64,000 nucleotides of DNA from Neobacillus thermocopriae (GCF_010975035.1 NZ_JAAIUV010000011.1:1-64000), one strand, 5' to 3'; shown: positions 27,008 to 36,585, numbered from the stretch's first letter. A program made the numbers and translations. Notes: generated from the sequence alone by a model not told the origin.

Positions 27008-28504
27008 CTATTTCATTTTTTCTTTTAAGACTTCAATGGCCTTATTCAGCTGAGTATCATTGTTGTTGATAAGTTCTCTTATTTTCTCCATTAATTTCAA
27101 TGTTGTTTCGCCCTTTAAAATGCCGTCAGCGGTAAGCTGATTAGCTGTTTGAAAACTCATCACTGCTTTTTTTGTTTTTTCATCGAAAAATCCATCTTCC
27201 CTTCCAGGATCGTAACCGAGGGCCTTTAACATTTTTTGTGCAGTTTGAACCTCAGTAGATGAAGTTGACAATGTAAGCTCTTTTTCTGGGTTGATAATTG
27301 GAAGGTTAGCATATTCAGGAAGTGCTACTTCCATATCAGGTTTAATCCCTTTTTTATGAATCCAATTACCGTTTGGTGTTAACCATTTAGCAATCGTATA
27401 CTTAATATTAGAACCATCGGAGAAATCTGCTGCTGTTTGTACAGTTCCTTTTCCAAATGATTTTTCCCCTACTAGTGGTACACCTGCTGATTCTTTTACA
27501 GCAGCTGCAAGAATTTCTGAGGCACTGGCACTACCTTTATCGATTAAAACAACTAAAGGAAATCCAGGATTTCCATCATTTTGTGAAGCAATTTCTTTTA
27601 CCTTACCATTGCGATCTTGCTCTTTCACAATAATTTTACCTTTTGGAACAAACATGCTGGAAATATTAATTGCTTGGTCTAACAACCCACCAGGATTTTG
27701 TCTCAAATCCAATACTAACCCTTGCATTCCTTTACTTTTCAATTCATTTAATTTGTCAGTAAGTTCTTTCGTCGTATTTGTTGAAAAGCTCGTAATTTGA
27801 ACTTTTGCGATTCGATCGTCTACCATTTCCCCATAAACCGTTTCAATTGGAATCTCATCACGAATAATAGGTACAGTTATAGGAGCATCAGAACCTGGAC
27901 GTTGTATAGAAAGCTCTACCTTTGTACCTTTTTTTCCGCGAATCATTGTTACGGCTTTTGTAGATGTAACTCCCTGAAGGCTCTTTCCATCCACGGATAG
28001 GATAATATCGTTCGGTTTAAGTCCAGCCTTTTCAGCAGGAGAATTTTTTATTGGAGAAACGATCATAATATGTCCATCTTTCTCTTGAATTTCAGCACCA
28101 ATTCCTTCAAATGAAGAGGAAATCGTACTATGAAAACTTTCCGCCTCATCTTTCGTCATATAATCAGAATATGGGTCATCAAGAGATTCTACCATACCAT
28201 TTATGGCACCATTAATCAGCTCTTGTTCGTTTATTTTTTTATAATATCCATTCTTTAACGTATCAAATGCCTTATATAATTTCGTAAACTCTTCCCTGTC
28301 ATTACTTACTGTAACTACCTTTTCTTCTCCAAATGAAAGGGCTACTGTTGTTATACCAGCTGAAATAAAGACAATAAAAAACAACAACATAATAAAATGA
28401 AATTTTTTTAATCGAATATAGCCAGATTTGTTTTCAGCAGTTTGTTCTTGTTCTTGCTTTTCTCGTTCCATTTTCTCTTCTTCCAAAGCCTTCACCACTT
28501 TCAT
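27008..28504 (-). CDS. C-terminal processing protease, S41 (CtpA/CtpB-like)
   Basis: 498 residues: short polar N terminus, one TM segment (about 33-56), PDZ domain (about 135-215), S41 protease with Ser in GSASASEILA and Lys in FGKGTVQ, and a C-terminal peptidoglycan-binding domain (about 415-480, QKMLKALGYDPGREDGFF). Membrane-bound, facing outside. CtpB acts on SpoIVFA in sporulation; CtpA is the paralogue next to the deoD-yodL region in B. subtilis, which favours CtpA here. The start is uncertain: several GTG/ATG within 15 codons. Confidence 0.9.
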   Translation of the reverse strand: MKVVKALEEEKMEREKQEQEQTAENKSGYIRLKKFHFIMLLFFIVFISAGITTVALSFGEEKVVTVSNDREEFTKLYKAFDTLKNGYYKKINEQELINGAINGMVESLDDPYSDYMTKDEAESFHSTISSSFEGIGAEIQEKDGHIMIVSPIKNSPAEKAGLKPNDIILSVDGKSLQGVTSTKAVTMIRGKKGTKVELSIQRPGSDAPITVPIIRDEIPIETVYGEMVDDRIAKVQITSFSTNTTKELTDKLNELKSKGMQGLVLDLRQNPGGLLDQAINISSMFVPKGKIIVKEQDRNGKVKEIASQNDGNPGFPLVVLIDKGSASASEILAAAVKESAGVPLVGEKSFGKGTVQTAADFSDGSNIKYTIAKWLTPNGNWIHKKGIKPDMEVALPEYANLPIINPEKELTLSTSSTEVQTAQKMLKALGYDPGREDGFFDEKTKKAVMSFQTANQLTADGILKGETTLKLMEKIRELINNNDTQLNKAIEVLKEKMK

Positions 28505-28617
28505 TCACCAAAAATACATTTGCTTAACAGCAGAAGCATATTTATTTTATTTTAGAAAAAAATGCCCCTAGATTTAAGGATAACATCTTTTTCATTAAAT
28601 TAACAAAGAATATGTTA

Positions 28618-28643
28618 AAACCTCTTCCAATTGGAAGAGGTTT
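28618..28643. terminator. Terminator after deoD
   Basis: Perfect palindromic core CCTCTTCCAATTGGAAGAGG (28621-28640), extended by A/T pairs, 8 bp beyond the deoD stop. Confidence 0.7.
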
Positions 28644-28650
28644 GCCCCCT

Positions 28651-29355
28651 TTAATCTTTAATGGCAGCTTCCAAAGCTACCTCAATCATATCATTAAATG
28701 TTAATTGTCTTTCTTCTGCTGTTGTTTCTTCACCAGTTAAAATATGGTCACTTACTGTTAAAATAGACAATGCTTTGCGATTAAATTTTGCTGCCAATGT
28801 ATAAAGGGCAGAAGTTTCCATTTCAATTGCTAAAATTTGATACTTTGCCCATTTTTCTAATTCAGCATTATCATTATAAAATGAATCAGCCGTAAAGACA
28901 CTGCCCACTTTCAGATTTAGTCCTTTTTCAATACCTACATCATAAGCATTTTTTAATAACTGAAAGTTAGCAGCTGGGGCATAATCCACATGTCCAAAAG
29001 TTAAACGATTGATGTTGGAATCAGTGGAACTAGTCATGGCTAATATGACATCACGAACCTTAACATCTTTTTGAATGGCTCCACATGTACCTACTCGAAT
29101 TAAATTTTGTACATTGTAACTTTGAATTAGCTCATTCACATAAATAGAAATGGATGGGACGCCCATACCCGTTCCTTGGACAGAAATTCTCTTCCCTTTA
29201 TATGTACCGGTAAAACCAAACATATTACGTACTTCGTTATAGCAAGTGGCTCCCTCTAAAAAGTTTTCAGCAATGTATTTTGCTCGAAGTGGATCCCCAG
29301 GAAGGAGTACTGTTTCAGCTATCTCATTTTCTTTCGCACCAATATGTATACTCAT
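28651..29355 (-). CDS. deoD: Purine nucleoside phosphorylase
   Basis: Phosphorolysis of purine (deoxy)nucleosides for salvage. 234 residues, hexameric trimer-of-dimers family. [35 protein letters not shown] and [11 protein letters not shown] are the family motifs. The start is set at ATG 29355 with GGAGG 10 bp upstream; an in-frame TTG three codons earlier is too close to the site. Confidence 0.95.
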   Translation of the reverse strand: MSIHIGAKENEIAETVLLPGDPLRAKYIAENFLEGATCYNEVRNMFGFTGTYKGKRISVQGTGMGVPSISIYVNELIQSYNVQNLIRVGTCGAIQKDVKVRDVILAMTSSTDSNINRLTFGHVDYAPAANFQLLKNAYDVGIEKGLNLKVGSVFTADSFYNDNAELEKWAKYQILAIEMETSALYTLAAKFNRKALSILTVSDHILTGEETTAEERQLTFNDMIEVALEAAIKD

Positions 29356-29531
29356 ATCATTCAATCCTCCAAAATTTCATAGTACAATTTTAATCTATAC
29401 CAAAAACACTATATCATAAACGTTTTATAAGGAAAAACAAAAAATGAATATGGCATGAATTCTCTCATTTGTGGGAGACTAAATGTAGACACTATTGTTG
29501 TCAAAAGAAGTATGAAACAGGGGGATTTGAG

Positions 29532-29660
29532 ATGGGTAAAAAACATCGCAATCGAATACAAGGTAAGAAAAAAAATAATCATGTTCCTCCAGAAGCCATT
29601 ATTGCAGAACATAATGCCCATGCCAAGGAAGATAGTGCCGCTGGCGGTAGAAAGCATTAG
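29532..29660 (+). CDS. Small basic hydrophilic protein (42 aa)
   Basis: ATG at 29532 behind GGGGG; the translation starts MGKKHRNRIQGKKKNNH and ends in SAAGGRKH. Basic and unstructured-looking, in the manner of small spore proteins, but I recognise no Ssp family. Followed directly by a perfect terminator, which supports it being a gene. Confidence 0.6.
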   Translation: MGKKHRNRIQGKKKNNHVPPEAIIAEHNAHAKEDSAAGGRKH

Positions 29661-29686
29661 AAAACCTAAGGATATCCTTAGGTTTT
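29661..29686. terminator. Bidirectional terminator
   Basis: Palindrome AAAACCTAAGGAT/ATCCTTAGGTTTT (29661-29673 with 29674-29686), no extra loop bases, T run after. Shared with convergent yodL. Confidence 0.88.
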
Positions 29687-29698
29687 TTCTTGTTTTGA

Positions 29699-30007
29699 TT
29701 AAAGCAGTAAAATTCGATTGATTGGAAACCAACCTCCGGGTTGAAGTTGATAATAATATTGCCCCCCTCTTCCTTCATCAATTAATATAATATCCCATGT
29801 AGACAAAAATCTGCCTTTATAATCTGCAGGAATTCGATCCGTTACATTAAATTGACTAAAGATTTCCTCTAAGCAATTTTCTCGGCTATTAGCCTCGATT
29901 ATTGTTCGATATACTTGTTTGTGTCCTTTTCTTTCACGAAATTTCGGAGTTTGAAAGATCGTCACATCATATGGTATACTACTTCGTCTTGTTAACAATT
30001 TGATCAT
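29699..30007 (-). CDS. yodL: YodL family protein
   Basis: 102 residues, matches the YodL pattern: TIFQTPKFRERKGHKQVY near the N terminus, FNVTDRIPADYKGR in the middle and DIILIDEGRGGQYYYQL near the end. In B. subtilis YodL is a sporulation-period protein that alters cell shape through MreB when overproduced. The order ctp-deoD-yodL matches B. subtilis. Soluble, monocistronic. Confidence 0.75.
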   Translation of the reverse strand: MIKLLTRRSSIPYDVTIFQTPKFRERKGHKQVYRTIIEANSRENCLEEIFSQFNVTDRIPADYKGRFLSTWDIILIDEGRGGQYYYQLQPGGWFPINRILLL

Positions 30008-30111
30008 CGTACCCCTCCCATTTTTCGATTAAGTCAAATATTAGATATTCATTTTGTCGAATCCTTCGCAGAATTTTTGTTTATTTTGTCGAAAAATCAA
30101 AATATTCAATA

Positions 30112-30169
30112 AAAAACCCGAACTTTTGTAAAACTCAAAATTAGAGTTTACAAGATAGTTCGGGTTTTT
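30112..30169. terminator. Long terminator after spo0M
   Basis: AAAAACCCGAACT (30112-30124) pairs with 30157-30169, continued by TTGTAAACTC-type inner pairing. T run on the minus side. The outer arm recurs at 53845. Confidence 0.85.
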
Positions 30170-30202
30170 CCTTACTTTATAATTACTTCAAACGAAGCCC
30201 TT

Positions 30203-30973
30203 TTAAGAATAACGCTCTATTATATTTTCAATTTGCTTTTGAATAGATGGAATATCAGCATTTGAAACATTAAATCGAACATATGTTTCATCTGTACCTA
30301 ATGCTTCTGAAAATAGCCCAGCTAAACCTCTCGCACGTCGGTCTACCTGAAGCATAATGTCTAAGCTGCCGTTCCCCGATGGGAAAAATACCACTTCTAA
30401 CTCATCTAAACGGCCACGAAATGGTCCAGAAAAAGGAACAAACTCAAATTCTTGAACAAATGGTAGGCGACCACGGAATCTTCTAGGTGCTTCTTCACAA
30501 TCAGCTTCTCTAATCCTAAAACCCAGGTTTTCTACAGCATTAAATACTGCTGCCATTAAAGGATTTGGAACAATCTTTAAGAAGTCCTTGTCGCTAGGAT
30601 CGACTCCTCCTTTAATATCCAGACCAGTTGACACCCATACTTTTGTTCTGCCAATTGAAAGTGGAGTATCATATGGAAGTTGGAACGAGAACGGAATTTC
30701 TTTGCGTTGATTTACACCTATTGTAAATGGTGTTATGAGTTTAATACGTTCGATAACTGCAGTAACTGTATATTTTTTATCATCAGATTCTTTTAAATAG
30801 GTGCTATTTAAGGTGAGATAAATTTCATCTACCTTCTGTTCTACCTTACCACCTTTTATTTCAACAACACCTTTTACTGTCTCACCAGGCATATACGTAT
30901 CTTTTTCCATCTTTGTATCAACTGTTGCTGATCCGATCCCTATACTAGCAAATACCTTGTTAAAAAATGACAT
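30203..30973 (-). CDS. spo0M: Sporulation-control protein Spo0M
   Basis: 256 residues of arrestin-like fold (SpoOM family): starts MSFFNKVFASIGIGSATVDT, includes MPGETVKGVVEIKGG and FRGPFRG-type loops, and ends in a short helical tail. Acts in the cytoplasm; linked to early sporulation and cell division in B. subtilis. The start was moved to 30973 because CGGAGG lies 6 bp before it. Near-equal length to B. subtilis Spo0M. Confidence 0.92.
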   Translation of the reverse strand: MSFFNKVFASIGIGSATVDTKMEKDTYMPGETVKGVVEIKGGKVEQKVDEIYLTLNSTYLKESDDKKYTVTAVIERIKLITPFTIGVNQRKEIPFSFQLPYDTPLSIGRTKVWVSTGLDIKGGVDPSDKDFLKIVPNPLMAAVFNAVENLGFRIREADCEEAPRRFRGRLPFVQEFEFVPFSGPFRGRLDELEVVFFPSGNGSLDIMLQVDRRARGLAGLFSEALGTDETYVRFNVSNADIPSIQKQIENIIERYS

Positions 30974-31030
30974 ATTTTTCCTCCGATTTTTTAATAAAAT
31001 TTTTCTACCTATGTTCTTTCTCAGAAGCAA

Positions 31031-31355
31031 TTAGCATAAGTACAGACAGTCTGCAACCTTCTTATAATATGATTGGTTTACTTTAATAAAACCTATTTTT
31101 CTTTCCTATCATTTATACGAATGTATCAACTATTAAGTTTCGTTTTCTATTACAAATTTCAATTTTTTAAAACAAATTAAAAACCGCTTCGATTATACAC
31201 AGAAAACACCAAAGATTAAAAAGGCGATTCGAAACTAGGACCTTGGCGCAAGGCATTTCTCAATTATGGTATATATTTTTTTATCTAATAAAAAAGCGAG
31301 CATGTGCTGCTCGACTTTCTAGTCCTTTCTAACCAAAAAAGATGGATTTCCTTCC
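31031..31355. other. Intergenic stretch with yozD terminator
   Basis: AT-rich, no gene found. The hairpin CGAGCA (31297-31302) with TGCTCG (31308-31313), followed by a T run on the minus strand, ends yozD. Confidence 0.6.
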
Positions 31356-31529
31356 TTATTCATTTTGCATTTCTTCATCTATAATATTTTTTTCAATTAA
31401 ATATTCAAACGTAATATCAGCGATTTCGTCTAATTCTTCTTCGCTAGGAACGTATCCCCTTTTAACAAGCTCATGAAAGAAAAATTCAGCAATTTCTTCC
31501 GTATCAATAAATACTTCCATTTCTTTCAA
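31356..31529 (-). CDS. yozD: YozD family small acidic protein
   Basis: 57 residues from TTG 31529 behind GGGGGCG. Reads KEMEVFIDTEEIAEFFFHEL, then YVPSEEELDEIADITFEYL, then IDEEM, as in YozD of B. subtilis, which lies in the same yod neighbourhood. Function unknown; no membrane segment. Confidence 0.8.
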   Translation of the reverse strand: MKEMEVFIDTEEIAEFFFHELVKRGYVPSEEELDEIADITFEYLIEKNIIDEEMQNE

Positions 31530-31693
31530 GTTATCGCCCCCTTTTTACAGAATGTATGAGTTCATTGGCTGTTTCATGCTACATTCTTAGAAACCAACGA
31601 ACGAAATGGAAAAATGTTTCGGTTGCCCCCATTTTTTAGTTATGTTTCCCATGGACAAGCATAGGATATAATAAAAAATTTTGAGGTGATCTT

Positions 31694-31861
31694 ATGAAAA
31701 TTTTAAAATGGGATTTCGAGGCATTTATTATGGACGTCAATCAAGAAAATAGCAACTTTCTCCGAATCATTGAGAAAATTCTAGACAATATGTTTCTCCT
31801 TATCAAATGGTCTGGGATTCCTTTCCTACTTTATTTGCTGATAGAAATATGCAGATGGTAG
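31694..31861 (+). CDS. Small single-pass membrane protein (55 aa)
   Basis: ATG 31694 behind GAGGTGAT. The N-terminal half is helical and polar (MKILKWDFEAFIMDVNQENS); the C-terminal half is one TM segment (MFLLIKWSGIPFLLYLLIEI). Family not recognised. Abuts the convergent yodN stop. Confidence 0.6.
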   Translation: MKILKWDFEAFIMDVNQENSNFLRIIEKILDNMFLLIKWSGIPFLLYLLIEICRW

Positions 31862-32557
31862 CTAAACATGGCTGTTTTTTCCATCGTTACTGACCAGACT
31901 TTTTAATTTTTTCAATACTACACGCATGACATGATAATATTCCGGATCTGAAAATAATTCATAAAGAATTCGGTAATCGTTATAAATATCTAATAGATGA
32001 TCAATTAGTTCATTTTTTTCTTTTTTTCGATTAATCTCCTCATACTCTGCTTTTCTTACCATATTTTGTAACGCGGGGGTTTTCGTAGATTTTTCTTGAT
32101 CCACTAAGTATAGAAGACCTAGTTTCTGTATAAACGTTTCGGCACTCTCCGCATCTGCTACAAGTGTCATCTCTTCTTCTCCTACTTCCAGCCATTGACC
32201 ATCATTAATTCTTGACAATTCATATATTACATCTTCCCAAGCATCTTCTTTATATCGCCAAATTTCTGTCCGAAAACCAATCACCTTAAATAAGTCTGCA
32301 CCATAACCGCTTACTTGAACCAAATCACCGATAAAGAATTTATATTCGATGTCAATATGTTCCTGTTCCATTATTTTCCCATCATACTCTGAAAAAAGCT
32401 GTAGTGCTGATTCAATAAAAAGCCCATGGCTCTTATTTACTTCATATAAATAATCTCCGTCCAGCCATTTGACATCGGTAATTCTGCCTACTGTCCCGTA
32501 AATAGTAATCACGACTGTATCTCCAATTTGATACTTTGGTTTTTTCCTTTTTGCCAT
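31862..32557 (-). CDS. yodN: YodN-like protein
   Basis: 231 residues from ATG 32557 (GGGGGGAGG just upstream). Two SH3-like halves, each with a G-D-x-V start (YQIGDTVVITIYGTVGRI; FFIGDLVQVSGYG), then a helical C terminus. Matches the position and length of YodN between yozE and yodL in B. subtilis. Function unknown. Confidence 0.7.
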   Translation of the reverse strand: MAKRKKPKYQIGDTVVITIYGTVGRITDVKWLDGDYLYEVNKSHGLFIESALQLFSEYDGKIMEQEHIDIEYKFFIGDLVQVSGYGADLFKVIGFRTEIWRYKEDAWEDVIYELSRINDGQWLEVGEEEMTLVADAESAETFIQKLGLLYLVDQEKSTKTPALQNMVRKAEYEEINRKKEKNELIDHLLDIYNDYRILYELFSDPEYYHVMRVVLKKLKSLVSNDGKNSHV

Positions 32558-32649
32558 TTCCTCCCCCCCTTTTAAAATAGTCGTAAGTATGATTACAATA
32601 GTATATGCGAGATATTTTTTAAAAGCGCATGGCATACATAAAATGAAAA

Positions 32650-32674
32650 AATCGCCTCCAAAATGAAGACGATT
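32650..32674 (-). terminator. Terminator after yozE
   Basis: AATCGTCTTC pairs with GGAGGCGATT on the minus strand (three wobble pairs) followed by a T run, 13 bp past the yozE stop. Confidence 0.7.
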
Positions 32675-32686
32675 CCATTTCATCAA

Positions 32687-32911
32687 TTAATCTTTTTGTA
32701 CAAGTACATATTGATTCCAAGCATCATCAAAAACAGACATAGACTCTAAGTAATATCCATTTAACTCTAGATATGATGTGAGCTCATGATAATCAGTTGA
32801 ATGTTTAGGAAAATCATGGTCTAAATAGGCATGATTAGCAAATTTGCTTATTGGATCGTTTGGAGCTGGGTGCCGATATTTCATCAGGAAATGATAAAAG
32901 GATTTACTCAT
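32687..32911 (-). CDS. yozE: YozE family (UPF0346) protein
   Basis: 74 residues from ATG 32911 with AAAGGCG upstream. SKSFYHFLMKYRHPAPNDPI and FPKHSTDYHELTSYLELN are the family motifs. Small helical bundle of SAM-like fold; function unknown. Neighbour of yokU and kamA as in B. subtilis. Confidence 0.88.
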   Translation of the reverse strand: MSKSFYHFLMKYRHPAPNDPISKFANHAYLDHDFPKHSTDYHELTSYLELNGYYLESMSVFDDAWNQYVLVQKD

Positions 32912-33020
32912 CTTTTGTCGCCTTTCTTCATTATCACTTTTTTGCATTCTTAATCATACTATAGCGAATTGTAAAAGTGACGTCTAGCCTTATGAGTGTA
33001 TGATTCTCCTTCTCATCTCC

Positions 33021-33302
33021 TTAGTCTGTAGAAAAATCGAAATAGTTTCGTTTCAATAACCTTGGTTTGTTCATTAATTCCTGAAAAGAGATGACCTTCT
33101 CAATGCTTTTGCAATCAATTAAGAAGAGTTGATCCTCAATTTCCTTTACCAATTCTTCCTTTTGATAAACCATCGAACAGTCCGGACATGATATAGATGG
33201 TGTTTCCGTTATTTCAATAGCCCTTGTGCCATCTGGAAGTTCCCAATAAACGGAACATGAATGGTTTTTTGCATTTGTATTTCCACACCAATCACAAAGC
33301 AT
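33021..33302 (-). CDS. yokU: YokU family zinc-finger-like protein
   Basis: 93 residues. CDWCGNTNAKNHSC and CPDCSMVY give a 2+2 Cys arrangement around VYWELPDGTRAIEI. The family sits next to kamA in many bacilli. Follows kamA by 12 bp on the same strand, so cotranscription from the sigma-54 promoter is likely. Function unknown. Confidence 0.82.
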   Translation of the reverse strand: MLCDWCGNTNAKNHSCSVYWELPDGTRAIEITETPSISCPDCSMVYQKEELVKEIEDQLFLIDCKSIEKVISFQELMNKPRLLKRNYFDFSTD

Positions 33303-33314
33303 GATTCCCCCTCC

Positions 33315-34754
33315 TTAAGCATTTTTTGACTCAGGCTCTATTCCGATGTCGGAATTGGCATCTCCCTTTTTTTCTTTTTGCATTAAAGCCTGATATTTCT
33401 TTTCTTTTAATTCATCCCGTTTCACACGTTTATCTTTTAATGTAGCATGATTTGGATCTTGACTATAAGCAACACGTCGATTGAGGCGTGACAAGCCCTC
33501 TGGAATAAGATTAAAGTGCTGATCATTCATGATGCCGGCAATTCCGTTTAATGATTTTTTCTCATCCATATCCGGATAGATTTCTTTAAAATACTCTTCT
33601 GCCCTTCCAGGAATGTAATTTTCTGGTTCAGGATAAGAAGTAATTACACCTTCAAAGTTTCTTAGAACAACCTTCTCTGGACTTTGGGAAATTAAATAAT
33701 TTGGTTGAAGTGCAATTTTTCCACCCCCGCCTGGTGCATCGACGACAAAAGTTGGTACCGCATAACCGCTTGTATGACCACGCAATGCTTCAATAATTTC
33801 CAGCCCTTTTGAAACAGGTGCCCTGAAGTGACCGATTCCTTCTGAAAGGTCGCACTGATAAATGTAATATGGCCGAACTCGAATTTTTACTAGGTCATGC
33901 ATCAGTTTTTTCATAATAGGAACACTGTCATTAATACCTGCAAGAATAACAGACTGGTTTCCAACCGGCACACCTGCATTGGCTAGCATTTCACATGCTC
34001 TTTTCGATTCTTCCGTAATTTCAATGGATGTATTGAAATGAGTATTTAACCAAATTGGATGATATTTTTTTAATATATTGCAAAGATTTTCAGTAATTCG
34101 CTGCGGAAACACAACCGGTGCCCTTGTACCTATACGGATGATTTCCACATGATCGATTTCACGCAAATTCTTTAAAATATATTCGAGAATATTGTCATTA
34201 ATTAAAAGACCATCCCCACCTGAAATCAATACATCTCTTACTTGAGGGGTTTGCCTAATATAAGAAATAGCAGCATCGAGTTGTTTTTTCGGTACACCCA
34301 TACCGATTTGTCCGGAAAAACGTCTTCGTGTGCAATATCGGCAGTACATAGAACACTGATTCGTGACAAGGAAAAGTACTCGGTCCGGATATCGATGAGT
34401 TAATCCTGGTACAGGAGAATCTTCATCTTCATATAAAGGGTCTTCCAAATCGTATTTCGTTTTGTTCAATTCTTTTGAGATTGGAACAGATTGCATTCTT
34501 ATCGGACATCGTGGATCATCAGGATTCATTAAAGAAGCATAATAGGGTGTTATATTTAAGGGGATGGTTTTTGTAGAAATTCTTACCCCTTCTTCTTCAT
34601 CTGGAGTAAGGTTAATCACCTTTTTTAAGTCATCCAATGTACGAATGGTATTCGTTAATTGCCAAAGCCAGTCATTCCACTGTTCTTCTGTTACATCTTT
34701 CCATAATTCAATATCTTTCCAATGCCTTTTCGGTTTATAAACAAACGATTTCAT
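33315..34754 (-). CDS. kamA: Lysine 2,3-aminomutase
   Basis: Radical-SAM and PLP enzyme converting L-lysine to L-beta-lysine. 479 residues. Cys134/Cys138/Cys141 (CSMYCRYC) bind the 4Fe-4S cluster; DVLISGGDGL follows; the PLP Lys is in GGGGKIALQ near 345. Starts at ATG behind GGGAGG. A sigma-54 -24/-12 element lies 40 bp upstream, and a sigma-54 activator gene is upstream of it, so nitrogen- or lysine-dependent control is likely. Confidence 0.95.
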   Translation of the reverse strand: MKSFVYKPKRHWKDIELWKDVTEEQWNDWLWQLTNTIRTLDDLKKVINLTPDEEEGVRISTKTIPLNITPYYASLMNPDDPRCPIRMQSVPISKELNKTKYDLEDPLYEDEDSPVPGLTHRYPDRVLFLVTNQCSMYCRYCTRRRFSGQIGMGVPKKQLDAAISYIRQTPQVRDVLISGGDGLLINDNILEYILKNLREIDHVEIIRIGTRAPVVFPQRITENLCNILKKYHPIWLNTHFNTSIEITEESKRACEMLANAGVPVGNQSVILAGINDSVPIMKKLMHDLVKIRVRPYYIYQCDLSEGIGHFRAPVSKGLEIIEALRGHTSGYAVPTFVVDAPGGGGKIALQPNYLISQSPEKVVLRNFEGVITSYPEPENYIPGRAEEYFKEIYPDMDEKKSLNGIAGIMNDQHFNLIPEGLSRLNRRVAYSQDPNHATLKDKRVKRDELKEKKYQALMQKEKKGDANSDIGIEPESKNA

Positions 34755-34790
34755 ATTTCATTCCTCCCTATCTGGCTTTATTAAGATAAT

Positions 34791-34807
34791 ATGCAAGATT
34801 CATGCCA
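34791..34807 (-). promoter_or_regulatory. Sigma-54 (-24/-12) promoter of kamA
   Basis: Minus strand TGGCAT (34807-34802), GAATC, TTGCAT (34796-34791): matches TGGCAC-N5-TTGCW with one change and exact spacing. It is placed 37-53 bp before the kamA ATG. It requires SigL and an activator. Confidence 0.9.
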
Positions 34808-35107
34808 ATTGCCTGTGAATTGCAGTTTCAAGGATTCTTCTTGCCTTTTGATCCAAACACCAATGAATCAACTTGGTAAAAGCAAGGCGAAGATGCCATG
34901 GTCTGCAAAGTCTAAACCCCCCTCCCAATCGACCACTTTGGTTGTACATTGCTTATACGCTCGAGATTCTATCAACTAAAATCAGAGAAACTCGATAAAT
35001 CAGAGTTAATTTGACGTTGACTAAATGCTAAATGAGGGCAAAAAGGCCAAACACCACTATTTCACCTGTACATGTTATTTGACCAATTTGAACATAAACT
35101 TCAAAAT
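34808..35107. other. 300-bp region upstream of the kamA promoter
   Basis: Presumed activator-binding (UAS) region. No strong inverted repeat stands out; weak candidates are ACCAA...TTGGT (about 34858-34887) and TTGAA...TTCAA near 35088-35104. No gene. Confidence 0.4.
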
Positions 35108-35137
35108 AAAAAAGTGCCGAAATTACGGCACTTTTTT
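35108..35137. terminator. Terminator after kamR
   Basis: AAAAAAGTGCCG (35108-35119) pairs with CGGCACTTTTTT (35126-35137). It overlaps the kamR coding end and isolates kamA from the upstream genes. Confidence 0.88.
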
Positions 35138-36523
35138 CTGTTTTTTTAATTTATATTGTAAAGTCTGTCTCGGGATCTCTAATAGTTCAGCAGCTTGCTT
35201 GACATTTCCTTGACTTCTCTCCATCGCAATTGAGATTAACCTCTTTTCTAGTTCTTCTAAGTTTTTCCTTAATGACAGAGTTTCAACCTTATTTCTTTGT
35301 TTTTGATTATTTCCTAAAAGGTGTTTTAACATAATTGGCAAATCATCGGTACTTAGTAAATCACCTTCACAAATATTTACCATATATTCAATCGTATGTT
35401 TTAATTCACGGACATTGCCTGGCCAATGATATTCTAAGAAAAGTACCTTCAAGTCTTTGGTTAAGCCTTTTATCTTCTTGTTTAGCCTTTTGTTATAATC
35501 ATGAATAAAAAATTCCGCCAAAAACAAAATGTCTTCTTTCCTTTCCCTTAATGGGGGTAGGGAAAAAGTGAATACATTTAGACGATAATAAAGATCAGAT
35601 CGAAGACGCTGTTCTTGGAGGGCCAGATTGGGATGGATATTTACAGCAGCAATGATACGGACATCAACCGAAATATTTTCGGAGCTCCCAACCCTTCTAA
35701 TCATCCCATCCTCTAAAACTCTCAAAAGTTTAGCCTGTAGTTCAATTGGCATCGTATGAAGCTCATCTAAGAAAAGTGTTCCCCCATCTGCCAGTTCAAA
35801 CAAACCTTTTCGTTCTACCGCCCCAGTATAGCTTCCTTTTGCCGTACCAAATAAAATACTTTCAAGAAGCGTTTCAGGAATAGCTGCACAGTTTTGGGCA
35901 ATAAATGGTCCATTTGAACGGAGTGATTCATAATGTATACCTTGTACAAATAATTCTTTTCCCGTTCCACTTTCTCCATAGACAAGAATAGGAGAATCCG
36001 ATTTTGATAGTTTGATCGCTTCATCTTTCATTCTTTTAAAGGCGGTACTTGTCGTTTTCAAGTCATCAAACGTATATTTAACTTTTTTTGTTGCTTTCTT
36101 CTTTCTCCCTTTGTTTAAGCCTTTTTGCAAATCCAACAGTCTTTCAGATAACAGCTTCATTCGAGAGTAGTCTTTCGCAATTTCAACAGCGCCAATTATT
36201 TCACCGTCTACGAGAATGGGCAAAGTCGTATTAATGGTATCAATTCTTCTGCCGTGCAAATTGTCATAAACTTGTGTCTGATTATAGATTGGCTTTGCTG
36301 TTTTTATTACCCTTAACAATGTGCTTGATTCCTCTGTTAGTGAAGGAAATGCCTCGAGCAGATGTTTGCCGAGTACTTCATTTATTTCCATACCATCGTG
36401 CCTCGCTGCCACTTCATTATAAAAAATCGTTTTTCCTTCTGTATTAACTACATGGATTCCTTCATCAATACTTTTTAAAATGGCAGCAAGAACTTCCCTG
36501 GTCAACGAGGTTAATGGATCCAA
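35123..36523 (-). CDS. kamR: Sigma-54-dependent activator of the kam locus (PAS-AAA-Fis)
   Basis: 466 residues. PAS sensor (about 10-120), AAA+ domain (about 150-385) with Walker A GESGTGKE at 183-190 and GSYTGA at 230-235, and a C-terminal Fis-type helix-turn-helix (QGNVKQAAELLEIPRQTLQYKL). RocR/BkdR type without a receiver domain. The loop that contacts sigma-54 is usually GAFTGA; here Ser and Tyr replace Ala and Phe. TTG start behind AGGTGA. Symbol by analogy with the B. thuringiensis kam locus, where kamA is sigma-54 controlled. Confidence 0.85.
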   Translation of the reverse strand: MDPLTSLTREVLAAILKSIDEGIHVVNTEGKTIFYNEVAARHDGMEINEVLGKHLLEAFPSLTEESSTLLRVIKTAKPIYNQTQVYDNLHGRRIDTINTTLPILVDGEIIGAVEIAKDYSRMKLLSERLLDLQKGLNKGRKKKATKKVKYTFDDLKTTSTAFKRMKDEAIKLSKSDSPILVYGESGTGKELFVQGIHYESLRSNGPFIAQNCAAIPETLLESILFGTAKGSYTGAVERKGLFELADGGTLFLDELHTMPIELQAKLLRVLEDGMIRRVGSSENISVDVRIIAAVNIHPNLALQEQRLRSDLYYRLNVFTFSLPPLRERKEDILFLAEFFIHDYNKRLNKKIKGLTKDLKVLFLEYHWPGNVRELKHTIEYMVNICEGDLLSTDDLPIMLKHLLGNNQKQRNKVETLSLRKNLEELEKRLISIAMERSQGNVKQAAELLEIPRQTLQYKLKKQKKVP

Positions 36524-36585
36524 ATTTTCACCTGCCCTTGCTTTTTTTCAATAGTGCCAAAAATTTGTCATTAACTGCCAACTTT

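Noticed and set aside
29399..29732. Minus-strand frame of about 107 codons over the small gene at 29532
   Set aside because: Low-complexity hydrophobic reading, no ribosome binding site, and opposite to a well-supported small gene with a terminator.
34791..34979. Plus-strand 62-codon frame in the kamA upstream region
   Set aside because: It runs across the sigma-54 promoter, has no ribosome binding site and no protein-like pattern.
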